Source: Gigantopelta aegis (lineage: Eukaryota; Mollusca; Gastropoda; Neomphalida; Peltospiridae). From it: a stretch of 64,000 nucleotides of DNA. Made by a program: the position numbers and the translations under genes. Below, piece by piece: positions 1 to 11,175 of the stretch (its first letter is position 1; each line of letters begins with the position of its first letter). The DNA is taken from positions 78,173,763-78,237,762 of the forward strand of contig NC_054704.1 of the NCBI RefSeq assembly GCF_016097555.1, written 5' to 3'. The notes under the pieces are model-generated. The model saw only the letters and a program-made list of their open reading frames with translations, had not been told where the DNA came from and did not search any database.

Positions 1-63
1 GTTTGTAGACTAACTAAACTTAGTGTCCATTTTTACGAGTTGAAACTAGGGTCTGCGCTTTAA
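1..63 (+). mobile_element. P-type TTAA element, 3' end
   Basis: These bases match the 3' ends of the P copies at 7304-7681, 49843-50665 and 53801-54576: a GTTTGTAGA stretch, then AACTAGGGT, then a closing CTTTAA. The rest of the element lies to the left of the window. Confidence 0.7.
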
Positions 64-355
64 ACGCAGTCGGTCGAACGCTAGCCTGAGATGCTTGTCT
101 TGCAGGATCAAACCACCGCAGTGGACCTTTTCTCTGACTGGGTTTTCCCCCGTCCCAGCCAGTGCCCACCAACTGGTATATCAAAGGCCGTGATATGTGC
201 TGTCCTGTCTGTAGGAAGTGCATATAATACTGGTAGATCCCTTGGTGTTTATGGGGAAATGTAGCGGGTTTCAAGTCGTGTAAAAAATACCAAATGTTTG
301 ACATCCAATAGCCGATGATTAATAAATCAATGTGCTCTAATGGTGTTTTCTTAAG
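64..355 (+). repeat. SINE-A copy, head decayed
   Basis: A SINE in sense orientation. The core (TATCAAAGGCCGTGATATG, then CCTGTCTGTAGG) is followed by the tail CCAATAGCCGATGATTAAT and GTGCTCTAATGGTGTT. The Pol III head is badly decayed. Confidence 0.75.
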
Positions 356-698
356 ACCGGCCTCGGTGGCGTCGTGGTTAGGTACTGGGTTCGGATCCCA
401 GTCGAGGCATGGGATTTTTAATCTAGATACCGACTCCAAACCCTGAGTGAGTGCTCCGCAAGGCTCAATGGGTAGGTGTCCTGCCTGTGGGAAGCGCAAA
501 TAAAAGATCCCTTGCTGCCTGTCGTAAAAGAGTAGCCTATGTGGCAACAGCGGGTTTCCTCTAAAAAACAGTGTCAGAATGACCATATTATGTTTGACGT
601 CCAATAGCCGATGATAAGATAAAAAATCAATGTGCTCTAGTGGCGTCGTTAAATAATTATTTTTTTTACTAATGGTGTCGTTAAACAAAACAAACAAA
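356..698 (+). repeat. SINE-B head with a SINE-A type tail (chimera)
   Basis: The SINE-B head (CCGGCCTCGGTGGCGTCG, with B-box-like GGTTCGGATCCC) runs into the shared core (AAAAGATCCCTTGCTGC, GCGGGTTTCCTC). The tail is of the SINE-A kind (CCAATAGCCGATGATAAG, GTGCTCTAGTGGCGTCGTT) instead of the usual B tail. A long minus-strand open frame here is only antisense of this and the preceding SINE. Confidence 0.8.
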
Positions 699-780
699 GG
701 TTATTTTAAACGCGTGTTTCTTTATGAAAAGCTAGAGAAAATATATGCTTTATATTTAGAGTGATAACCAAAATTTCAAA

Positions 781-1640
781 TTTAAGTTAAACTCTTGGAC
801 AAAATGAGCCTAGAACCAGGAACTGAACGATCTTAGTAGGTTTCCTTCTTCTATATGTAATATTGTAAGTAATAATTTAAGTTAAACTCTTGGACAAAAT
901 GAGCCTAGAACCAGGAACTGAACGATCGTAGTAGGTTTCCTTCTTCTATATGTAATATTGTAAGTAATAATTTAAGTTAAACTCTTGGACAAAATGAGCC
1001 TAGAACCAGGAACTGAACTATCTTAGTAGGTTTCCTTCTTCTATATGTAATATTGTAAGTAATAATTTAAGTTAAACTCTTGGACAAAATGAGCCTAGAA
1101 CCAGGAACTGAACTATCTTAGTAGGTTTCCTTCTTCTATATGTAATATTGTAAGTAATAATTTAAGTTAAACTCTTGGACAAAATGAGCCTAGAACCAGG
1201 AACTGAACTATCTTAGTAGGTTTCCTTCTTCTATATGTAATGTAAATTGTAAGTAATAATTTAAGTTAAACTCTTGGACAAAATGAGCCTAGAACCAGGA
1301 ACTGAACGATCTTAGTAGGTTTCCTTCTTCTATATGTAATATTGTAAGTAATAATTTAAGTTAAACTCTTGGACAAAATGAGCCTAGAACCAGGAACTGA
1401 ACTATCTTAGTAGGTTTCCTTCTTCTATATGTAATATTGTAAGTAATAATTTAAGTTAAACTCTTGGACAAAATGAGCCTAGAACCAGGAACTGAACGAT
1501 CTTAGTAGGTTTCCTTCTTCTATATGTAATATTGTAAGTAATAATTTAAGTTAAACTCTTGGACAAAATGAGCCTAGAACCAGGAACTGAACGATCTTAG
1601 TAGGTTTCCTTCTTCTATATGTAATATTGTAAGTAATAAT
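781..1640. repeat. Minisatellite, 95-bp unit x 9
   Basis: Nine head-to-tail units start at 781, 876, 971, 1066, 1161, 1260, 1355, 1450 and 1545. Each begins TTTAAGTTAAACTCTTGG. Units differ by few bases (GAACGATC or GAACTATC); the fifth is 4 bp longer. There is no coding potential across units. Confidence 0.97.
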
Positions 1641-1849
1641 TTTTCTGACTAATAGCTACTATGGGGCTATCGCTTCAGTTCGAATTAGCTAGTTACTAGA
1701 ATGGGCCTATTGGCTTAACTGGGACTTATTACCAAGATGGATCTAGTATTTCAGTTTTAACTATATGATAGGATTGGCATATTGGTTTAGTCCCAACTAC
1801 TTACTAAGATACGCCTTTTGAAATTGTAGCAAAAAAAAGAAAAGAAACA

Positions 1850-2160
1850 ATTCATTTAACCGACGCACGGCACATTTTATATACGGGTATATGGCGTCGG
1901 ACATCGTTAAGGACCACACGTATGAGAGAAAACCCGCTGTCGCCAATCCATGAGCTATTCTTTTAGATTAGCAGCAAGGAATATTTTATATGCATGATCC
2001 TACAGACAGGACAGTACATACCACGGCCTTTGTTACACGAGTTGCGGAGCACTAGTTGGAACGAGAAATAGTTTTATAGGCCCACCAATGGGGATCGATC
2101 CTAGACAGACATTGCATTAAGCGAGCACTTTACCACTGGGCTACGCCCCTCTCCCCTCCA
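1850..2160 (-). repeat. SINE-A2 copy
   Basis: Antisense SINE: the tail (TTAACCGACGCACGGCAC, ATATGGCGTCGGACAT) comes first, then the core, then the head with B-box complement GGGGATCGATCC and A-box complement TTTACCACTGGGCTACG. Nearly full length and diverged. Confidence 0.8.
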
Positions 2161-2508
2161 ACCGCCACTCCTGAAATTAAAGCATGCTCAGATGTATTGT
2201 TATAGGCCTACACTTAAGTGCAAAAATGCGAGTCTACAGATATCTCACAGCAGTTGTTTCCCTTCAGGTATTTAAAACGCAGCTAACGTTTTGATATAAA
2301 GATTACATTTAATCCTTTTTCATTGAAATATTTTCGTACAAGAAAGTATATTATGTAATTTATATACCTTTTCGCGATTTTAAATTCAGTACCAATGACA
2401 TTTTAAAAACCTCCAAAATGTCTACCTGACATAAAATACGAAATATTTTTGCGTTTTTTTGTTGTTTTTTTCCATCGGGAACTTTTTGATGCATATCGTT
2501 TTTTTACC
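2161..2508. other. Intergenic, nothing recognised
   Basis: AT-rich sequence with no credible coding frame, repeat boundary or RNA gene visible. Confidence 0.5.
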
Positions 2509-2741
2509 AGTAACAAGATGGTTAAGCCATCGGCTGGTAAGTACTGGGTTCGCCTCACGGTACCGGATCCCACCCAGAGCAACTTTAAGGCCACTACACC
2601 GACTTCTCTCTCACTAACCACACGCAACTAATCACTAACACTCTGTCCTGGAATGACAGCCCAGATAGCTGAGGTGTGTGTCCAGAACAGTGAGCTTGAA
2701 CCTTAATTGGATACATGCACAAAATGAAAATAAGTTGAAAC
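2509..2741 (+). repeat. SINE-C copy
   Basis: A tRNA-like head (GGTTAAGCCATCGGCTGG, TACTGGGTTCGC) is followed by the C body (CACTAACCACACG, GACAGCCCAGATAGCTGAG) and the tail GAGCTTGAACCTTAATTGG with an AAATGAAAAT-rich end. Confidence 0.75.
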
Positions 2742-3130
2742 GAAAAGCATAGGCCTACACACAAGATTTCGTTTTATCTACCCGGAAAAATTAGTAAACA
2801 TTTTGCAGAACATTAAACAAATACTTCACATTACGAGTTTCTTAAACAACGGAAAATGTATAATATATGGCATTACTGTCATGCTTAAATTATATAATTA
2901 TTACCCAACAACACATCTTTCAATCGATATAATGTTTTATTTAAGCTTCTGCGAATTCGATAGTTTGCAACCTCTATTGTATTAATATCCAATATTGCAA
3001 TACATTAAAAAAATATATAACATTTCCGTCGGGAAATCTGTTCAACAGTTTTAAATGATATGTTTTATTTTATGCCGGGGGCAGTTGCTCATCTGAAAAA
3101 TGTTAAAAAACACACAAAAACAAACCCTAT

Positions 3131-3131
<1 letters not shown>
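2742..3131. other. Intergenic, nothing recognised
   Basis: AT-rich. Two short open frames have no coding character. Confidence 0.5.

Positions 3132-3174
<43 letters not shown>
3132..3174. repeat. Poly(C) tract
   Basis: About 43 consecutive C followed by a short CA repeat. The length is likely unstable in cells and in sequencing. A poly-proline open frame across it is an artefact. Confidence 0.95.
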
Positions 3175-3274
3175 ACACACACAAATCGTGTCATTTTAAT
3201 TTAGAAATGTATTTATATACCTGGAGAAGGCTGTGTCCTGGTTCTGTTTTACTGACCCCTAGGTACCCATAAGT

Positions 3275-3442
3275 TAAAGTTAAAGTTTATTCTGTTTAAC
3301 GACACCACTAGAGCACATTGGTTAATTAATCATTGGCTACTGGATGTGAGGCATTTGAGGAAACCCGCTATATATATTTCCATTAGAAGCAAGGGATCTT
3401 TTATATGCACTGATTCACAGACAGGACAGCTCACTAACCTCT
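3275..3442 (-). repeat. SINE-A copy, 5' truncated
   Basis: Antisense SINE tail (GTTTAACGACACCACTAGAG) and core (GCAAGGGATCTTTTATATGC, CACAGACAGGACAGC). The head is missing. Confidence 0.85.
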
Positions 3443-3466
3443 GATTTCTGAACAGACTGACAAGCT

Positions 3467-3798
3467 CAGAGCCGTAACTAGTGGGAAGGGAAGGGGTTAT
3501 TTGCACACACCCTCCCTTCAAGAGAAATACGACTTTCAAAAAAAGCTTCGTTTTTTTTGCTTGTCTGTCTGTCATTTTTAGGATAAATTGGCCTGAGAAG
3601 ACTTTATATCACTGTACCCTGATTCTCGTTTTATTTGTTTCCTTCCATAGGGGGTCGGGACTCAATTCACAATCTCCCAGTGCTGGAGCAAATCTGTACA
3701 TTCGAGTAAAAACGATGGGTACGTTCAGATAAAAGGAGTTGGCTGAAATCTTTAAATTTTTTAGTTGAGCAACTGCCCCCTGGCAAGGTGCGGCTCTG
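3467..3798. mobile_element. Small inverted-repeat element, CAGAGCCG ends
   Basis: Begins CAGAGCCGTAACTAG and ends CGGCTCTG, forming short terminal inverted repeats with C/G-rich stretches just inside each end. The ends resemble the CAGGGCCGTAGCTAG end of repeat E. No target duplication was identified, so the boundaries are tentative. Confidence 0.4.
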
Positions 3799-3885
3799 GT
3801 ACCAGTGTATATCCATCATTCTACTCACAATTTTAGTTGCAACCCATGTACAAATAGATAGCATAGGTGTACAGAATCCTATTTT

Positions 3886-4080
3886 TGTAGGGGTGGGGAG
3901 GCTGGCTTTTGCCCGAATTAAACGAATATGCCCTGATCTGGATTACAACATTTATTCTTATTAGAATAACTGCCAAACAGCTATATAGGTTTGTAAACGA
4001 ATCGCTACGTATTTTTACGTGGATTACAACTAATATTGTGGGTAGAATGATGGAAACACACGGTCAAAAGGTTTCAGCAA
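3886..4080 (+). repeat. Dispersed repeat E, partial
   Basis: Aligns with 4783-5000: GGCTGGCTTTTGCCCGAATT, GCCAAACAGCTATATAGG, TGGATTACAACTAAT and GAATGATGGAAA occur in the same order. It lacks the 3' end present in the second copy. Confidence 0.75.
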
Positions 4081-4130
4081 GCTAATCTCTATTTGTTTTG
4101 CCAGAATTTGAGGATTTGCTCCAGCCCGTG

Positions 4131-4171
4131 GGAGGAGGGGGGGGGGGGGCAGTCTGCCCCCCCCCCCCACC
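4131..4171. repeat. G and C homopolymer pair
   Basis: A run of G separated by CAGTCTG from a run of C, so the strand can fold on itself. The proline- and glycine-rich frames across it are artefacts. Confidence 0.9.
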
Positions 4172-4762
4172 CGTGTCTCCCTGTTTTGTGCGCTTATGTT
4201 TGGTAGTAATGTAAATATGAATAAACGTTGTCATCCAGATTCTGTATGTACACACATACAGACACACGCACACACTCAGTCACTCACACAGTAAAATGAG
4301 AGCATGTACGCCCATGTCTCTGTCCCTTAGTTACTCTAGGCTCGATACAAACAACTGAGGTGTTGCTAGCAAATCGAGTTCTAGCATGTCAAGTTAACTG
4401 TCTATAAACACAGAAATAAACTGGAATCTACGAACGCCCAACTATACAACCATAACTCCATAGGAGTGTTCTTTTATACACCGCTGTATTATTTTAAAGG
4501 CTCATATACATTAAATGCAGCGCGTGTATGCGGTCCGGTTAAAAAAATAATAATAATAAAAATCGAAATACGTAATTTTCAAAGAGCGTCTAGACTGGAT
4601 GCGTGCGTACAAAACGTATCCGGTCAGCCGCAATGAAATAATCGTATATGGTTTATATGCCCAAAACGCAAGCCGTACACGCATCAGACGCAAAAGGTCG
4701 GACCGCACGCACGCGCAGCATTCACTCTATATGAACCTTCACTGTGGTATTTCGTCTTATCT
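4172..4762. other. Intergenic, nothing recognised
   Basis: Contains a degenerate CA-rich stretch around 4250-4295 and otherwise no recognised gene or repeat. Confidence 0.5.
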
Positions 4763-5104
4763 GCATAGGCATACGGGCTCCCATTTTTGTAGCGGCGGGG
4801 GGTTGGGTGGGGAGGCCAGGCTGGCTTTTGCTCGAATTAAACGAAAATTCCCGAATCTGAAAAAAAACTAAATCATTGAATTATATTAGCATAACTACCA
4901 AACAGCTATATAGGGTTGCAGACGAATAACTACGCATTTTTACATGGATTACAACTAATTCTGAGGGTTGAATGATGGAAATACGCGCAATAATCCGGAA
5001 AGCATTATAGAAACTTAAAGAAAATTTTCTTCTTGGCTGTTTAAGGAGCTTTAGACTGTTAACTACTCAGTTGCCCCCCAAAAAAAATCCTAGCTACGGC
5101 CCTG
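4763..5104 (+). repeat. Dispersed repeat E, longest copy
   Basis: Starts near ATACGGGCTCCC, continues with the stretch shared with 3886-4080, and ends TCCTAGCTACGGCCCTG. Its last 120 bases match the reverse complement of 48452-48595. The copy at the right edge of the window (63945-64000) has the same beginning. Confidence 0.7.
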
Positions 5105-5388
5105 TATATATATATAAAAAAATCTGTCTGTCTTAGTGACATCTCAGTCTGACTACTTATATGAAGCATGCGTGAGACCTTAACCAGACGTAAACAAAAT
5201 CTCGGTAGCACTATTCCGTTTCGCTATTACCTGTTACCATGTTTCAGATATTTAATCACCCGCGCCAAGAATGATATATTATGACCAATTAAATCCCCGC
5301 ATATCAGCGAGTGCGAGATGGGTCACAAAGACACAGCCTTAGAAACCATGCTGTGACTAACGGATCTGCAAGGTGCACCAGTAAATAA

Positions 5389-5410
5389 ATATATATATAT
5401 ATATATATAT
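5389..5410. repeat. (TA)n microsatellite
   Basis: Pure alternating TA run. Confidence 0.95.
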
Positions 5411-5436
5411 CACACCAGACGCTTATGATGAAAAAA

Positions 5437-5824
5437 GAAATAATGTTTTATTTAACGACGCACTCAACACATTTTATTTACGGTTATATGGCGTCAGACA
5501 TATGGTTAAGGACCACACAGAGTTTTGAGAGGAAACCCGCTGTCGCCACTACATGGGCTACTCTTTCCGATTAGCAGCAAGGGATCATTTGCGCTTCCCA
5601 CAGGCAGGATAGCACAAACCATGGCCTTTGTTGAACCAGTTATGGATCACTGGTCGGTGCAAGTGGTTTACACCTACCCATTGAGCCTTGCGGAGCACTC
5701 ACTCAGGGTTTGGAGTCAGGTTTGGAATCTGGATTAAAAATCCCATGCCTCGACTGGGATCCGAACCCAGTACCTACCAGCATGTAGACAGATGGCCTAA
5801 CCACGACGCCACCGAGGCCGGTCC
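5437..5824 (-). repeat. SINE-B copy, full length
   Basis: Antisense. The tail TTTATTTAACGACGCACTC is followed by the core (CGATTAGCAGCAAGGGATC) and the complete B head, including B-box complement GGGATCCGAACCC and the end CGCCACCGAGGCCGG. At about 388 bp this is the best reference copy of the family here. Confidence 0.92.
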
Positions 5825-6367
5825 TTATGATGAAGAAATAAAGTTAAGTGACATCTCTTACCGGAAAGATCCAAACACCAAACTAAAATCCAAAATGTAT
5901 TATTGTAACCATTGTTTGATTAGAACTGTAGATGTTCACCCGCATTTCATTGTGCAACTGGTGGTTGCAGGGAAGGATCCAGAAAATAGTTTGGGGATGG
6001 GACTAAGGGACCAACTCATGAAAAGGGTAATCCAATGATATTAAAGCCAGACAAAAAGAGGCGTATGGATATATTGATGGAGGGCACGAGACCACTGGTC
6101 TCCCCCCCCCCCCCCCCTTAGATCCGTCACTGGCTTGGGGTGTAGTTTACCATTGGGTATAGTTTACATTAATTTAAATATTGAAAACTGTTTTATGCTA
6201 TTATTTGAAATATCGAAGTGTGTACACATCGTTAAAATGATTTTATAAAAAAATACACTAATACAAAATGAAAATAGAGAATCGATGGTGTTTTAATCTT
6301 TTCCTCATAATGAATTATAAATATTGTTGCTAAATTAAACCTTTTAAATACATTACAAAATAAGAAG
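5825..6367. other. Intergenic with a poly(C) tract
   Basis: Contains a C run at about 6101-6118 and AT-rich DNA. No gene recognised. Confidence 0.5.
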
Positions 6368-6690
6368 GAAATGTTTTATTTAACAACACTCTCAACACTT
6401 TTTATTTACGGTTATATGGCGTCGGACATATGGTTAAGGACCACACATATATTGAGAGAGGAAACCCGCTGTCGCCACTTCATGGGCTACTCGTTTCGAT
6501 TAGCAGCAAGGGGGGATCTTTTATATGCACCATCCCACAGACAGGATAACACATACCACGGCCTTTGATATACCAGTCGTGGTGCACTGGCTGGAGCGAG
6601 AAATGGCCCAATGGGCCCACCGACGGGGATCGATCCCAGACCGACCGCGCATCAAGCGAACGTTTTACCACTGGGCTACGTCCCGCCCCT
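6368..6690 (-). repeat. SINE-A2 copy, full length
   Basis: Antisense. The tail (TTTATTTAACAACACTCTC, ATATGGCGTCGGACATATGG) is followed by the core, then the head with GGGGATCGATCCC and TTTACCACTGGGCTACGTCC. Confidence 0.92.
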
Positions 6691-6916
6691 GCAAAATAAG
6701 AGGTCATGTAGTGTTGTACGTCCTGGGGTTAACTTTCCCCGAGAGCTGGGGTGGATCGAAAGGTCATGGCATTATTTTAAAGGTAAAGTTCAACATTTGT
6801 TTTTGCCCTGTTATGTCGTATGTCGTGGGGTGGGGGAGGGAATTGCCGCCCATTGGACTCATTTCATCATCTTGTACGCCTATGTAATATTTAACGTTTT
6901 AAAACTGTTTTAAAAT

Positions 6917-7195
6917 GTTTCATTTTCATTTCATTTCAACTTATGTTTGTGCTTATATCCAATTAAGGTTCAAACACGCTGTCCTGGGCACACACACCTC
7001 AGCTATCTGGGCTGTCTGTCCAGGACCGTTGGTTTGTTGTCAGTGGTTAGTGAAAGAGAAGAGGGTGTAGCGGTTTTAAGCCTACCCATCGAGTCATTAA
7101 AACTCGCTCTGGGTGGGAGCCGGTACCGGGCTGCGAACCCTTTACCTACCAGACTTATGTCCGATAGCTTAACCACGACACCACTGAGGCCGGTG
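6917..7195 (-). repeat. SINE-C copy, full length
   Basis: Antisense. An ATTTCATTTC-rich end and CCAATTAAGGTTCAAACACG form the tail, CAGCTATCTGGGCTGTC and GTGGTTAGTGAAAGAG the body, and GTACCGGGCTGCGAACCC with CTTAACCACGACACCACTG the Pol III head. Confidence 0.9.
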
Positions 7196-7303
7196 AGTAT
7201 TTTAACGTAACTCCAGACTAGTTCATTTTATTTCATTTTATCTTCTGCTTATATCCAACTAAAGTTAAAACACTCTGCCCTGGGTATACCCCTTAGACAG
7301 TGG

Positions 7304-7681
7304 TTAAAGGGACATACCCTAGTTTTTAAGCACTAAGGCATATTTTTTACTATTAGAGCCATTTTTCATAACTGAAATCATACTTTACTTAGATTGTATT
7401 GTTTAGATTATCTATTTTCGTACATTCCAAGTGTTTTTGGTCATCCTGGTGTTTTTTAATATCACAAAATGCAATTCTCAAATTTTTAAAAACGCACGTG
7501 CGTCTGAGAGGTAACAGTTATAGAGTCGAGTTTTTGTCTATTGTTAGAGTGTATTTCACCATTTCAAAGTCAGACTCATGTTTCACTCAATTGTAACTTT
7601 ATCCAAATGTGTTAGAGGTTTGTAGATTAACTAAAGTTTGTGTTAATTTTTATGGGCTGAAACTAGGTTCTGTCCCTTTAA
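7304..7681 (+). mobile_element. P-type TTAA element, short copy
   Basis: Flanked by TTAA on both sides. The ends are inverted: TTAAAGGGACATACCCTAGT on the left, and AACTAGGTTCTGTCCCTTTAA minus its first base on the right. At 378 bp it is an internally deleted relative of 49843-50665. The TTAA target fits piggyBac- or Kolobok-type elements; there is no transposase to decide. Confidence 0.85.
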
Positions 7682-7880
7682 TGGTAAAATATGGTGTTTA
7701 GTGAGAGAGAATTCGGTACAGTTGTCATACACCTGAAATACTAAACCATTAAAACTTTCTGTGGGTGTGAACACCCAATAGTCGATGTGTATTTTTGTGC
7801 TGAGGAGTTAAATATCCATTGATTTGCTCTGGATTGGAGTCGGTAACGAGATACGAACCCATTAACTACCAGCTTTAAAT

Positions 7881-8400
7881 TTAAAGGGACATTCCCGAGT
7901 TTGCTACATTGTAAGATGTTTCCGACTAATAAAATATTTCTACGATTAAACTTGCATATTAAATATATTTTCTTGTTTAGAATATCAGTGTCTGTATATT
8001 CAATGTGTTTCTGGTCGTCTTAATATTTATAAGAAGCTCAAACTGGATGTTGTCTTCGGAATACGGACATTTGCCCCCCAGTCCAAAAATGGATAGGTGG
8101 ACATTTGCCCCCCCCCCCCCCAGTCGAAATGATGGCTAGGACATTTGCCCCCCAGTAGAAATGTTGGCTAGGACATTCGTTGTCTTCAAATAATTTCGTA
8201 CGTACGAAAAAATACTTTTTTGAAAATAAAATAAAATTTAACCTACTACAAATATCAGAACGATCAGAAACACGTTTAATGCACAGCTTCGAATATTTTA
8301 TGCAGAAAAATATATTTGATATGTAATTACAATCGTTAAAAAGTCTCTGTTAGTTAATAACATCTTTAAAAATGCAACAAACTCAGGAATGTCCCTTTAA
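7881..8400 (+). mobile_element. Q-type TTAA element, long inverted arms
   Basis: Starts TTAAAGGGACATTCCCGAGT and ends ACTCAGGAATGTCCCTTTAA. The inverted similarity continues far inward (for example GTGTTTCTGGTCGTC against GATCAGAAACACG), so the whole element is foldback-like. Its middle holds a separate word array (8055-8180). Confidence 0.85.
8055..8180. repeat. GGACATTTGCCCCCC word array inside Q
   Basis: Three copies of GGACATTTGCCCCCC plus a partial fourth (GGACATTCG) occur with spacers such as GAAATGATGGCTA. The array is bracketed by two copies of TTGTCTTC, as if it had been inserted into the loop of the Q element. Confidence 0.7.
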
Positions 8401-8430
8401 GTCCGAAGGATTAATCACTACACGACCTGG

Positions 8431-9257
8431 ACCAGTTTTACGACTAGTCCGCGTGGTATCGATATTATGCTGTTATCAAATGCCTTGGTAGCGGTCATTG
8501 TGTGTGTACATGTCAGTGTAACAGTTTGTTCAAAGTTAACGTCAATCGCCGGGCGAAATCAGCCTTTACACCTAGAAATACAGGTATTTGGCAAACATTT
8601 GGACAAAAGATAAAATACGGGTATCTTGAGCGTTGTTTTTAAAACCTAAATTTTGTGTAATGGCCTCGATAAAACTAAATTTTATTTTCAAAAACATTAT
8701 TTTCATTATTTTGTGAATTTTTTTTTTTAAACATATTTATTTTGCTAATGTTTATATTTTAAAACCAAAATCAATATTGTTCAAAAGGCTGAAAATGTGT
8801 AAAATGTATGCACTATGGGAAATTTGAGAAAACAAATTATTCTATAAAATGACAAATTGTTGAGACATTATCATAAAATAGCGAAAATTGACGTGCCAGT
8901 GTTAGCATTCAGTTTATTCAGTGATAATTTGCGGCTTTTGACCTTCGACTTTGATCGAAATGAAATTCATAAAAATATGTAAAAAATCACAGTTACACGC
9001 ACATGATAACAGCAAAATATTAGGGCATGAATTTAAATATTAAGTTAACTTCTCCCAGAACTGATTATCAAAAACTTTGGTATGTGTTGTCCTGTGTAAA
9101 AGGCGGATATAAAACATCACATACTTTCAAAGTTTCAATCCGAAACGCCAGCTTATACGGTGGCAGTGAGGTAATTCATTTGTTGATCTGACAATTGCTA
9201 TTATACATGCCACCTAATACTAGTAATGCTAATTAAACGCGTCATTAAACAGTAAAA
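8431..9257. other. Intergenic, nothing recognised
   Basis: AT-rich sequence with T and A runs and no recognised gene or repeat. Confidence 0.5.
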
Positions 9258-9572
9258 ACAGTGTGGGGGTGGGACGCAGCCCAGTGGTAAAGTGCTCGCT
9301 TGATGTGCTGTTGCTCTAGGATCGATCCCCGTCAGTGGACCCATTGGGCTATTTTTCGTTCCAGACAGTGTACCATGACTGATATATCAAAGGCCGTGGT
9401 ATGTGCTATCCTGTCTGTAGGATTGTGCGTATAAAAAAAACCTTGCTAATAATGAAAAAAATTATTCCTCTCTATGACTATATGTAAAAATTAACAAATG
9501 TTTGACATCCAAAAGCCGATGTTGAATAAATCAGTGTGCTCTAGTGGTGTCGTTAAACAAAGCAAACATAAT
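9258..9572 (+). repeat. SINE-A copy, full length
   Basis: Sense orientation. The head has A-box CAGCCCAGTGGTAAAGTGC and B-box GGATCGATCCCC. The core has GGCCGTGGTATGTGC, and the tail ends GTGCTCTAGTGGTGTCGTT and AAACAAAGC. A good example of the intact type. Confidence 0.92.
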
Positions 9573-9723
9573 TTTAACACTGTGTGTGTCGTATCGGTCC
9601 TGTGCACCTGCGTGTGTACGTGCATGCATGCATGTGCGATATGAAACGTCTATTTTCAATTACACTTTAGTAAACGTACGTTAAAGCGATACGATTTGTA
9701 ATAACCATCTATGGTTTTAAAAA

Positions 9724-9925
9724 TTCGTTTTGTTTAGCGACACCACTAGGGCACATCGACTATTGGATGTCAAATATTTGGTCATTTTAACATATAGCCT
9801 AGTCTAAGAGAAGAAATCCGCTACATTTTTTCCAGTAGTAGTAATTGATCTTTTAAATGCACCATACCATAAACAGGATAGTACATACCATGGTCTTTGG
9901 TATACCAGTCGTGGTGCACTGGCCA
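9724..9925 (-). repeat. SINE-A copy, 5' truncated
   Basis: Antisense tail TTTAGCGACACCACTAGGG, then the core, ending in ACCAGTCGTGGTGCACTGG. The head is missing. Confidence 0.85.
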
Positions 9926-10557
9926 TCTGTGGTAAAAGACATAGCTGTGAAGGGACAGACTACTCAGAGCATGTAATTTGTATTTTATGTTACAGATCAA
10001 GTTTACCATAAGACGATAACATTATGTTTACTAACCGCAGTCTGACTGTTTACACAAAACATAGATATTCGAAAGATCAAAGTATATTATCAATGACAAC
10101 ACAAATCCTCTCTACATATAAACTTTCAACTATGCCTCTGTTCTTTGATGATTCATGCAGAAGACGTTTTAAAGAGGGTTTTTTTCTTCTCCTTTTCTCT
10201 CTAATATAGACAAGAACTACTCGCCATTCTGGTTTGAAAAAGTCGTATGAGACACCTAATGCATTACATTTGTAATCGGACTCGACTCTTATTAGTTGCA
10301 TCTACACACATAACACGAAGTTGAGAAATAACGTAAAGCCGCATAGACGCCTCTCCTTCCTATAAAACATAAACACGTGTGTGGTTTTAATAAACTCGGG
10401 CGTTTTCGCTATTAATGAATATCATCAACGATCTTGATGCGGGGGTGGAGGGATCACGACTTGATCGATGTACACATTAAAAAAAAAAAATCTCCATGAC
10501 ATTGTTAAAATCGTGTCTCGCAACAGAGATTTTTTTCCCAGTATGTTTAATGTAGTA
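9926..10557. other. Intergenic, nothing recognised
   Basis: Two overlapping short open frames on opposite strands lack coding character. No repeat recognised. Confidence 0.5.
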
Positions 10558-10830
10558 AACAAGTGCGCAGTGGTAAAGCCATCGGACTACAGACTGGTAG
10601 GTACAGGGTTCGCAACCCGGTACCGGCTACAACCCAGAGCGAGTTCTTAAGGGCTCAATGGGTAGGTGTAAGGCCCTCTTCTCTTTCATTAACCACTTAC
10701 CAACTAACAACTAACCCACTGTCCTGGACAGACAGCCCCAAATAGCTGAGGTGTGTATATGCCGAGGACAGCGTGCTTGAACATTAATTGGATATAAGCA
10801 CGAAAATAACTTGAAATGAAAATGAAATCA
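10558..10830 (+). repeat. SINE-C copy, full length
   Basis: Head GCAGTGGTAAAGCCATCGG and B-box GGGTTCGCAACCCGG, body CTTTCATTAACCAC and GACAGCCCCAAATAGCTGAG, tail GTGCTTGAACATTAATTGG, ending in AAATGAAAATG repeats. Confidence 0.9.
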
Positions 10831-11175
10831 AATGTTTGATTATATTTTACTGAACATATCAAGGATATCATTTATAGATGGCGGAGAAATATACCCATGA
10901 TCCGAGTTAAAACACATGTATCAGTAATGACATACGATTATCGGCTCATGTTTGTAAAAGTCTCAAACAAACGATAAAAACAAACAACCGCAGTGCCTGT
11001 AACTTTACTTATTATTTACCGTACTTATTTATAAATATTTTACGTGCCTGTATCCAATTAAGGTTCAAGCACGTTGTCCGGGATATATAGCTGAGAACCT
11101 TTACTGGTAGCTGGTTTCCGCTGAAGACAATGCTGTGTCAGAATTAAACCCTATGAAACGCCTTTGGTGTTTCGT
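10831..11175. other. Intergenic with a SINE-C scrap
   Basis: At about 11045-11095 the words ATCCAATTAAGGTTCAAGC and GTTGTCCGGGATATATAGC match an antisense SINE-C tail. The remainder is not recognised. Confidence 0.5.

Larger units (their letters stand above)
7221..8430 (-). repeat. SINE-C copy split by two DNA elements
   Basis: SINE-C pieces lie at 7221-7303 (tail, TATCCAACTAAAGTTAAAAC), 7682-7880 (body and head, TACGAACCCATTAACTACC) and 8401-8430 (head end, GTCCGAAGGATTAATCAC). They are in the order and orientation of the intact copy at 6917-7195. Two TTAA elements separate them. Confidence 0.8.

Noticed and set aside
20-697. 225-residue minus-strand open frame
   Set aside because: It is the antisense of two adjoining SINEs; the same peptide pieces appear wherever these SINEs occur.
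3060-3272. Poly-proline frames at C runs (also near 11470, 16820, 44830 and 48560)
   Set aside because: Homopolymer artefacts without coding flanks.
9258-9330. Possible tRNA genes at SINE heads
   Set aside because: A- and B-box words are present, but the heads continue into SINE bodies and do not fold as complete tRNAs.
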